Of a DNA stretch of 50,438 bases, positions 40,560-47,126 are shown piece by piece. The notes under the pieces are model-generated. The model did no database searches. It saw only the letters and a program-made list of their open reading frames with translations, and was not told where the DNA came from. The stretch is from a bacterium (GTDB lineage Bacteria; Patescibacteriota; Saccharimonadia; Saccharimonadales; Saccharimonadaceae), in contig JAUIGB010000005.1 in assembly GCA_030429975.1 (NCBI GenBank), positions 1 to 50,438 on the forward strand, in the 5' to 3' direction. The first letter of the stretch is position 1. Every line of letters starts with the position of its first letter. The position numbers and the translations under genes were made by a program.

Positions 40560-40800
40560 TTACGAGCGGAGGGGGTGCCGATCGGCGACACACCCTTCCG
40601 CTCCTAGTAATTCAACCGGGATTACCGGTCACCTCGAACTACTAGCCTTGCGACATAGTGCACCGCTTGCCCTTGTCGCTAGGTTTTTGGGAGCCGGCCA
40701 CGTACGCCCGGGGGGCGAGACGTACGTGGCCGGCAGGCGGGTACTATAGCGCCTGGCTGCGCGTACCCAACCTATCTCGTGACGGGTGTCCCACGTCCGC
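40560..40800 (-). ncRNA. GC-rich multi-hairpin block downstream of the tRNA-like genes
   Basis: Nearly every base can pair. Hairpins at 40564-40603 (GAGCGGA/TCCGCTC ends), 40604-40645 (CTAGTA/TACTAG with inner ACCGG/CCGGT), 40642-40682 (CTAG and GCGACA/TGTCGC), 40693-40734 (14 bp, GCCGGCCACGTACG with CGTACGTGGCCGGC) and 40739-40768 (GGGTAC/GTACCC with inner GCGC). Whether it is a distinct RNA, the trailer of the tRNA transcript or a series of terminators is not clear. No known family signature is seen. Confidence 0.45.
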
Positions 40801-40824
40801 ACGAGTCTTTACATAGAAAGTTTG

Positions 40825-40909
40825 TGCGAGCAACGGGATTTGAACCCGTGACCTCCGCCGTGAAGGCGGCGCTCTACCGTCCCTGCTGGGAACTCTGAGC
40901 TATACTCGC
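40825..40909 (-). tRNA. tRNA-Val-like gene with D-loop insertion and short anticodon loop
   Basis: Acceptor GCGAGTA/TGCTCGC, D-stem GCTC/GAGC, variable AGGTC and T-arm ACGGG-TTCAAAT-CCCGT are intact; A73 is present and CCA is not encoded. The D-loop is 22 nt and contains a GTTCCC-AGCA-GGGAC hairpin. The anticodon stem CCGCC/GGCGG encloses only TTCAC, two bases short of the T-T-C-A-C-A-C expected for tRNA-Val(CAC). It is either a tRNA with unusual processing or a decaying pseudogene. Confidence 0.6.
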
Positions 40910-41072
40910 TTGCGGGCCGAGGGTCTGCAGCCCCTCGGCCCTTTCGGCTAATTCCGAATGGGCCGGCGGCGAAAACCCGAGACGGCAAGCCAAGACGGAT
41001 AAACTGATTCGGCGTGTCCGGGCGCCAAATCAGAAACAGCGGCAACTGCTCCACCTTCATACTGCAAGATTG
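40910..41072 (-). other. Structured spacer between two tRNA-like genes
   Basis: GC-rich and hairpin-forming: 40915-40940 (GGCCGAGGG/CCCTCGGCC), 40938-40965 (GGCCC/GGGCC with TTCGG/CCGAA) and 41004-41033 (CTGATTCGGCG/CGCCAAATCAG). An 83-codon frame across it is judged a by-product. Confidence 0.5.
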
Positions 41073-41207
41073 GGCGGATGGCAGGAATCGAACCTGCGAC
41101 CTCTGACGGCAGGATTCGCCTATTCAGCCACCGGGATGCGCTCTTCCCGGGTCGTGATATTTGAATCCTTCCCGGGGTGTCAGCGCTCTGCCCTGAGCTA
41201 CATCCGC
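41073..41207 (-). tRNA. tRNA-like gene interrupted in the anticodon loop
   Basis: Acceptor GCGGATG/CATCCGC, D-arm GCTC-AGGGCA-GAGC, anticodon stem CTGAC/GTCAG, variable AGGTC and T-arm GCAGG-TTCGATT-CCTGC are all perfect. Between the two halves of the anticodon stem are 71 nt instead of 7. The insert folds: AGGATTC pairs with GAATCCT and encloses CCGGGA-8 nt-TCCCGG. It is too short for a group I intron. The anticodon cannot be read, so the amino acid is unknown. The insert could be an intron removed by an unknown route, or the gene is dead. Confidence 0.55.
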
Positions 41208-41346
41208 ATTGCAGACAAACTTTCGTGTAAACGTTCGACAGGAAAGTATGCAGCGGGCATAAAAAGAATGACGTATTCTCGTCATCCCCGCCACATACAC
41301 GTCTGTACTAGAAAGTAATTATATTTATTTATACTGTTTTTGTCAA
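41208..41346. other. Intergenic, upstream of the tRNA-like cluster
   Basis: About 140 bp with no gene seen; it should hold the promoter of the tRNA-like cluster (minus strand) and the end of the helicase transcript. Confidence 0.4.
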
Positions 41347-44300
41347 CTATATTTTACCAGCCAGCAGATCATCCTCAAATTGTTTGATACCGTCAATTGT
41401 TTTGTCATACTCTGAGGTGTCGGGAAAGGACAAATCTTGGACATGTTGCCATATTATTTGAACTAACTTTTTGAAACGATCAAGCTCTTGCTGCTCTATA
41501 GAGCCCAAGTTGAGTTCCATAATCTCGCCGTTATCGTTGGGTTCAACGAACTGCAGGATGCCGTCGTTCATTTTATATTTTCTCCAATCGCGAGAGTTCT
41601 CTATTAGTAGTTTATAAAATAACAGTTGCTGTCTGTATTTGTATGCTTTGACTTTTTTATAGACATCACCTTTATCCCATGACGATAGAACACTACCCGT
41701 TTTGTAATCAACGACGCGGGCCGTCATGGTGTCTTTGTCTAATTCGACTACGTCTAATTTCCCTGTCAGGTGCGCGTCGTTCAGATACGCGTCTTGGCGA
41801 GCAAAGTCCAATTCTGCTAATTGCGTAGGTTTGAAACCGTCATATTTTGCATTCAAAAACGCCCTTAACGTGTCGCAGCCTTTATGGGTAAAATGCCTTC
41901 TGTCGTCGTCCGTAAAAATTAATTTATCCATCTGTTTTTCAAACTCTTGTAACACATCCTCTTCTGGCAAATGTGATCCGGTGGATTTCAGATGTTCGTG
42001 AGCTCGTTGCAAAGACCTATGGATGGCAGTGCCATAGTTTGCGTTTGCCGCGGGAGCCGCAGGAAAGTGCAATAGTGAATCTAGCAAGAATCTGTGTGGT
42101 CCTGAGTTTACTATATCCGTGAATCGGTTGATATGAGTGGCGCTCAGTTTGTAGCTATTCAAAATTGGCGCCAAATACTCACGCATAGTTGCTGATGGAA
42201 TGTTAACTATAGGAGCATACCACTGGCTCTCTGATGCTGCTAATTGCTCTGACTCACCGTATCCTTCGACCTCGTTCAACTCGATGCTACTATTTAACAG
42301 GAATGCGGAACGCAAGGTCTCCTTTGCTGAATCATTTTCTCCTGAAAACGATATATGGAGCCCTTTTCTAGCGCGTGTCATCGCTACATAGAATAGACGC
42401 AACCTCTCGTCGTAATCATCATTGTTCTGTCGCAAACGCAAATGTGGCGGAAACGAGATAACCGATGATTTACCTCTCACCTTTTCGCCCCAAACCGTGT
42501 CTACTCCATTGATGATAAACACATGATCAAACTCCAATCCTTTTGATCCATGTGCCGACATCATCTGTACGGCATTGTCGTCATCACCTAGATGGCGTAG
42601 GCTTGTGATGTTAATTCCGGCCTTTCGGTTATCATCTATGAATTGTAGAAAATCAACTAGTTTTGGAGATTTCATGTCTACCGCATTGTCACGTAGCTTT
42701 TGTCGCAGTGCTGATAAACTGTCCAGGTGTGCCACATAACTACTAGCATCATGTCTGATTTTTTCTATCGGGAAATAATACTTACGTATTGGAGACCATA
42801 TATCTTCGATGTCCTTGTTGCCGATAAGTATGTCCAAGATTATTTCCAGGGGCGCGTGTTTTGCTTGCGCCGCCGCTCCGACTAGCCATTCGAATAGTTT
42901 ATTGGTCTCGTCTTGTTCGGCTAACAACTCCATCCAGAGCCTTTTTGTTTCATAAGACTTGATACTAATTTTCCATAACAATGTCGGTTTTATTTGCCAT
43001 GCTGGGTGGGATAAAAGTTCTGGCAACATCGAGTTGGCTGTCATATGGTCGCCGATACTTATGGCATGAACTATATTACCGAGTAGTTCTAGTAGGACAA
43101 TTACTTCATCGTCCAGTACGTTTTCTCGTTTGTCATAACTGATAGGTATTTCTTCATTTGCCATGTACCCGAGCAAATTTATTAAATCGGAGTGTTTTCT
43201 AGCTATAATTGCAATTTCACTCGGCTTTACGCCGGAATTAATCAGAGATTTTACTGATGATCCAATCCACTTTCTTTCGTCGTGCGAAGACGGGAAAGAC
43301 ACTATCTCTGTTCTGGAGTCATCATCTTTTCTATTGGATTGCAGGGTTTTATTTAAGGAACTTATCTTTGACTCTAGTCTATCGTCGCCCTGCACTATTA
43401 CTTCGCGTGATCCGTCCAGTATCGTCTGTGAGCTACGGTAGTTTTCTGTTAGCGTTATCAGGTTTGCTTTTTTGTATTTGTCACGAAAGTTTAGAATATT
43501 GCTGACTTCGGCTCCTTGAAAACCATAGATAGCTTGATCGTCGTCACCAACTACTAGGATATTTGGAGAATCTTCCACCACTGGATTGTTTGTGAGGTTA
43601 TGTAGAATACGCATTTGCGCCATGTTTGTATCCTGAAACTCGTCGACCATAATGTAATGATATTTCTCTTGCAAATCATAGCGTAGATCATCGTTCACTT
43701 CGATTGCGTGAACCGTTTGCATAATCATGTCGTCGTAATCCAACAGCTCTGCTTTTTCTAGTATTTTTAAATATAGACCGTATATGATATTGAGCTCACG
43801 AAGCTTTGGAAGTGCCTTTTGAATCTTTAGTATTTTTGATTTGTCGGCGCCGCTAGTCATCCATTCGTCTTTCCAGGCCGTTATTGGTGGCGTAACTTTC
43901 TCGTGATTTCTTGCCTCTTCTAGTGTGGATTTGATGCTTTTTATTAATACATCTTTTAGAGTTGCGACGTTTGGTAGTGGCGAACTTTCGTCAACTTCTG
44001 ATATTTCATTCAATACTTCTGACAGTTTATCGACCGTTGATTTGCTTACTCTGTCAGTGAAGACTTCTGTGAGTTTCTGACCGACTATCTCTACGGTTGC
44101 TTGAGTCTGATCTAGTAATAACCTGAACTCCTCGTCAGTTAGTCCCGCTCGTTTTAAATCACCTATAGCCGTAATAATGTCACCAATAGACGTGTATCTA
44201 CCGTTCATTTGACTGCGCAGTGGGCTGTCATAGTCACGAGAGTCCAATATCTCTGTAATTATTTTGTGTCTGGCTAGGTCATCTGCCAGGCGGAAGTCGG

Positions 44301-44625
44301 CACCGTTATAAAAATACTCCCTATGCCTATTCATAATTTCCGAGCCAAAAGCGTGGAAAGTAAAAATAGACACGTTGTACGCGTCACGTCCGATTATGCT
44401 GGTAAGGCGCTTTTGCATTGCTATAGAACCGGCATCCGTGAATGTTAGGCATAGTATGTTTTCTGGGCTTGTGTCTGTCCTTTTTAGAATATTAGCCGCG
44501 CGCATGCTCAATAGCTCGGTCTTGCCAGTGCCTGGACCTGCTATTACCATCACGGGTCCATCGATTTGATCAACTGCAGATTTCTGAGCAGTGTTGAGCT
44601 GCTGATAGCGTTTTTCAAAATCCAT
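41347..44625 (-). CDS. UvrD-like helicase fused to a PD-(D/E)XK nuclease (AddA/RecB-like)
   Basis: 1092 residues. The SF1 helicase motifs are complete: Q-x2-A (Q-K-S-A-V), Walker A in G-P-G-T-G-K-T-E near residue 35, L-T-F-T-D, Walker B V-D-E-F-Q-D-T, G-D-D-D-Q-A-I-Y-G-F-Q-G, H-G-S-K-G-L-E-F and Y-V-A-M-T-R-A-R. The C-terminal ~250 residues carry the RecB-type nuclease motif: T-G-K-L-D-V ... V-V-D-Y-K-T-G and a downstream Y-R-Q-Q-L-L-F-Y. Such proteins process DNA ends for recombination and may degrade foreign DNA. No AddB/RecC partner gene lies in the window. TATAAT ends 8 nt before the ATG. Confidence 0.92.
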   Translation of the reverse strand: MDFEKRYQQLNTAQKSAVDQIDGPVMVIAGPGTGKTELLSMRAANILKRTDTSPENILCLTFTDAGSIAMQKRLTSIIGRDAYNVSIFTFHAFGSEIMNRHREYFYNGADFRLADDLARHKIITEILDSRDYDSPLRSQMNGRYTSIGDIITAIGDLKRAGLTDEEFRLLLDQTQATVEIVGQKLTEVFTDRVSKSTVDKLSEVLNEISEVDESSPLPNVATLKDVLIKSIKSTLEEARNHEKVTPPITAWKDEWMTSGADKSKILKIQKALPKLRELNIIYGLYLKILEKAELLDYDDMIMQTVHAIEVNDDLRYDLQEKYHYIMVDEFQDTNMAQMRILHNLTNNPVVEDSPNILVVGDDDQAIYGFQGAEVSNILNFRDKYKKANLITLTENYRSSQTILDGSREVIVQGDDRLESKISSLNKTLQSNRKDDDSRTEIVSFPSSHDERKWIGSSVKSLINSGVKPSEIAIIARKHSDLINLLGYMANEEIPISYDKRENVLDDEVIVLLELLGNIVHAISIGDHMTANSMLPELLSHPAWQIKPTLLWKISIKSYETKRLWMELLAEQDETNKLFEWLVGAAAQAKHAPLEIILDILIGNKDIEDIWSPIRKYYFPIEKIRHDASSYVAHLDSLSALRQKLRDNAVDMKSPKLVDFLQFIDDNRKAGINITSLRHLGDDDNAVQMMSAHGSKGLEFDHVFIINGVDTVWGEKVRGKSSVISFPPHLRLRQNNDDYDERLRLFYVAMTRARKGLHISFSGENDSAKETLRSAFLLNSSIELNEVEGYGESEQLAASESQWYAPIVNIPSATMREYLAPILNSYKLSATHINRFTDIVNSGPHRFLLDSLLHFPAAPAANANYGTAIHRSLQRAHEHLKSTGSHLPEEDVLQEFEKQMDKLIFTDDDRRHFTHKGCDTLRAFLNAKYDGFKPTQLAELDFARQDAYLNDAHLTGKLDVVELDKDTMTARVVDYKTGSVLSSWDKGDVYKKVKAYKYRQQLLFYKLLIENSRDWRKYKMNDGILQFVEPNDNGEIMELNLGSIEQQELDRFKKLVQIIWQHVQDLSFPDTSEYDKTIDGIKQFEDDLLAGKI

Positions 44626-44653
44626 TGCTACTAATTATAACGTAAGGACACTT

Positions 44654-45511
44654 TTATTGGCCTGATGACTTTTGGCGCATTTTTTGTGCGAGCTGTTGGA
44701 GACTAGGATTCTCTTCGACTGTCTGATGTGCCTGTTCAATAGCCATAGAAAAGGCTCTGCGGGCTATTTTTTTATCAAATAAATCAGTAAACCGTTCTAT
44801 CATTTTTCCTATTTCTGGCGTGGGTGATATCAGATTGGCATCGCCACCATTCGACTTCTCCCAATTTCTTAATTCTGTTTTTGCACGCCACTCCAGCTGG
44901 CGTCCTGCGATGCCCGGATCTTTTAATGGTCCGATTGATAATTTTGAATTTTTAGCTAGGGCGGCAACCACTATTAAGTTATCGGCGTCCGGCGCGCGGT
45001 GGGCGTGTGTGAATGATAGGGTTGTTCCGCCGTCGAAATACTTATTGCCTTTCAGCGCGACGTGACGATATCCGCCAGGGATGGCCGATGCCGCCGCTGC
45101 CTTTTCGGCAATTGTTATGTCTTCGTCCCATAATACCTCCACGCGCGGCACGGGCTTTTTAAAAGTCGGTATTCGTAATACTGCCGCTCCAATGCGCGTA
45201 GAACGCGCTTCGCCAAAAACCTGTTCGCCTATGCCTAATAGATAGTCTTTTTCACGATTCGGAAAACGTACGGGCGGTATCTTCTCTGCCCCATCCTTTG
45301 TCATGCCTTCCTCGATAAATCCGGCCGTCCAGACTCCACCAGATACTGCCAAGATTGGTCCATCGTCTTCTCGTAGGTTTATGCCTTTTTGGCCTAGACC
45401 TACGCATATGCCCGAGTCATACGAGATGGCAAAAGGCCCGCCAGCCCCCAGAACTGTAGATAGCAATGGACGCTCGTTTTCTTCAAATACCTGTTCAATA
45501 TTTTTTGACAT
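44654..45511 (-). CDS. Patatin-like phospholipase family protein
   Basis: 285 residues. G-A-G-G-P-F-A-I-S-Y-D-S-G-I corresponds to the oxyanion segment G-G-G-x-x-G. A-V-S-G-G-V-W-T-A-G fits the nucleophile G-x-S-x-G position in a modified form, and A-S-A-I-P-G-G-Y followed by Y-F-D-G-G is the Asp of the Ser-Asp dyad (D-G-G). It may hydrolyse acyl lipids. AAGAGG lies just before the ATG, so it has a short leader. It lies just downstream of no operon partner; the helicase gene starts 29 bp after its stop. Confidence 0.7.
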   Translation of the reverse strand: MSKNIEQVFEENERPLLSTVLGAGGPFAISYDSGICVGLGQKGINLREDDGPILAVSGGVWTAGFIEEGMTKDGAEKIPPVRFPNREKDYLLGIGEQVFGEARSTRIGAAVLRIPTFKKPVPRVEVLWDEDITIAEKAAAASAIPGGYRHVALKGNKYFDGGTTLSFTHAHRAPDADNLIVVAALAKNSKLSIGPLKDPGIAGRQLEWRAKTELRNWEKSNGGDANLISPTPEIGKMIERFTDLFDKKIARRAFSMAIEQAHQTVEENPSLQQLAQKMRQKSSGQ

Positions 45512-45585
45512 AACCTCTTCTTTGATTACGAAACTATAGCATAATTCGTGTACCCTGTCTAACTAATATGCTATACTTTTTGCAA

Positions 45586-46071
45586 ATGCATGACGTATAC
45601 GATGACATGGCTATAGAACAAGTTGCGAAAAGGCAATTTGGTTTGGATATCGAAGTCGACAAAGTAATAGCAAGAAGGATTCCAGTCAGTCGTACTGCGT
45701 TTGCAAGCGTCTTTTTAACCGATAGAAAACAGCTATATTGTTTTATCTCGGCTCAATCAAACCTGAACTTAGGCGAGGTAAAAAAATTCGTTACTCGTAT
45801 GGGGCTAAAGGCCGAGTTGTATCTGCCTCCAAAAAGTAGACCAAATTATTTTGACGATATTGGCAGGGAACATTTTCGCAAAGTATTCCCGGGTCTTGGC
45901 CCTGTTTCCGACTCGGATTTAGTGTACTATCGTACCCTTGCGCCATATAATCCCGCCCTCATAATGATAAAAGAAGTTCCGCACAATGCAATTCGTCAAT
46001 TTGATACTGACGCGCGGGGCAAGTGGCGCCCCGCGGTCAAGTTTACTTATCGTAGAATAGCAACGAGCTAA
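45586..46071 (+). CDS. Hypothetical protein, 161 aa
   Basis: From the ATG at 45586, because TATACT ends 8 nt upstream and overlaps the alternative start at 45568. Soluble alpha/beta protein. The core L-N-L-G-E-V-K-K-F-V-T-R-M-G-L-K-A-E-L-Y-L-P-P and F-P-G-L-G-P-V vaguely recall YbaK-type aminoacyl-tRNA deacylases, but the match is too weak to claim. It ends 4 bp inside the convergent pilin-like gene. Confidence 0.55.
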   Translation: MHDVYDDMAIEQVAKRQFGLDIEVDKVIARRIPVSRTAFASVFLTDRKQLYCFISAQSNLNLGEVKKFVTRMGLKAELYLPPKSRPNYFDDIGREHFRKVFPGLGPVSDSDLVYYRTLAPYNPALIMIKEVPHNAIRQFDTDARGKWRPAVKFTYRRIATS

Positions 46072-46352
46072 CTGCTGAATTCGTTAGCCGCCTCGTCTAA
46101 TTCGGTGGCTTCAGTGCCATCCTCAATCGATAGATCGTCCAATGCCTCGATTGCCTTGTCTAAATCATCACTTGATTCTACCGCCACGGGGTCGAGCTTC
46201 TCTTCTGATGACTGGCTGGTTTCGTTTGTGTCGGCATCGCTGTTCGTGGCAAAAAAGTTGGTATAAGCAAAGTAACCAACTGCCCCTATAACGACTACTA
46301 CTACCAATACTAGGACTGCTTCTAAGACTGAAAATCCTTTACTGTTTTTCAT
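46068..46352 (-). CDS. Type IV pilin-like small protein with acidic tail, 94 aa
   Basis: The N terminus KNSKGFSVLEAVLVLV-V-V fits a prepilin peptidase site (after Gly, before Phe; Glu at position +5 of the mature protein) followed by the hydrophobic pilin helix. The rest is unusually short and acidic (Asp/Glu/Ser/Thr), unlike a full pilin head domain. It could be a minor pilin or a surface protein using the pilin export route. Shine-Dalgarno AAGGAGG; it directly follows the coiled-coil gene (TAG-ATG). Confidence 0.65.
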   Translation of the reverse strand: MKNSKGFSVLEAVLVLVVVVVIGAVGYFAYTNFFATNSDADTNETSQSSEEKLDPVAVESSDDLDKAIEALDDLSIEDGTEATELDEAANEFSS

Positions 46353-46994
46353 CTAAGAGTCCTCCTTTGTGGTTCTGTTAGCTTCGGCTACCTCTTTGAC
46401 CGCAGATGCCAGATCCTTTACTGCGTCTCGATATGCTTTCATGGCGTCTATACTATCTAGCCTTCTTTGCTTGAAGTCAGCGATGTCAGCCTTGGGCTGG
46501 TCTCCGTCACAATCAAGTTGAGGTACGGCTTGCTGATTATCTATTCCGGCTTGTGCAGCCTCTTTCGCTACTACGATAGCGGCGACTAGGCTGTCATAGT
46601 TTTCTACTGATAGGCTTTTTTCTGTATAAAAACCAGTAATGGCCTCGTAGATTTGAGTAACTCTGTCAAACGCATTGGTTCGTCGCGTATCCATCCGCTC
46701 CATTATCTGATTAATCTTGGATTCACGGCGCTCACAAATACTCTTCTTTGCATCGCTCAATCTTTCGCGAAGATTAGATTTAGCTTCATCAACCCTTTCC
46801 GTTCGGGTTTCCTTCGCCTGATCTAGGCGGGCTTGAAGCTTACGTTTTGCCTCCAGCCTGCGTTGCTCCAATCTGGATGTATCCGACACGGTGGAGTCGT
46901 CTTCGCTATCGGCCTCTTGGGCGAATACGGCAGGCGTGAATACCAGCGCAAAAACCAAGCTACCAGTTAATATGTTTTTTATAGTGTGCTTCAT
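46353..46994 (-). CDS. Secreted coiled-coil protein, 213 aa
   Basis: Signal peptide of about 25 residues (cleavage near PAVFA-QE). An acidic linker is followed by a long Arg/Lys/Glu coiled coil (about 45-125) and a second helical domain. Two Cys (S-I-C-E-R and L-D-C-D-G). It is co-transcribed with the pilin-like gene downstream. Probably an extracytoplasmic structural protein. Not recognised. Confidence 0.65.
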   Translation of the reverse strand: MKHTIKNILTGSLVFALVFTPAVFAQEADSEDDSTVSDTSRLEQRRLEAKRKLQARLDQAKETRTERVDEAKSNLRERLSDAKKSICERRESKINQIMERMDTRRTNAFDRVTQIYEAITGFYTEKSLSVENYDSLVAAIVVAKEAAQAGIDNQQAVPQLDCDGDQPKADIADFKQRRLDSIDAMKAYRDAVKDLASAVKEVAEANRTTKEDS

Positions 46995-47087
46995 GATAAA
47001 ACCTCTTATGGTTATTTACCCCTGTATAATACCCTATTCACGCTGGTCGCGCAAATACACTACCTCTTAACGAATACCATAATAATA

Positions 47088-47116
47088 TTGACATTTTAAA
47101 AAGAATATGTTAATAT
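47088..47116 (+). promoter_or_regulatory. Promoter of the PE-PPE-like gene
   Basis: TTGACA (47088-47093) and TAATAT (47111-47116) are 17 nt apart. The -10 overlaps the first ATG (47115) and lies 8 nt before the second (47127), which supports the second as the real start. Confidence 0.75.
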
Positions 47117-47126
47117 GGATAATAAT

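Noticed and set aside
40825-40909. Suppressor tRNA with anticodon TCA (reading UGA)
   Set aside because: This needs an anticodon stem with a G-A mismatch and no base 26. The better pairing CCGCC/GGCGG gives a tRNA-Val-like arm, and UGA acts as a normal stop in this window.
40809-41060. 83-codon ORF across the tRNA-like gene
   Set aside because: It overlaps a tRNA gene and several hairpins and shows no protein-like features.
41108-41178. Group I intron in the interrupted tRNA
   Set aside because: 71 nt is far too short for a group I core and no conserved P7/P3 elements are visible.
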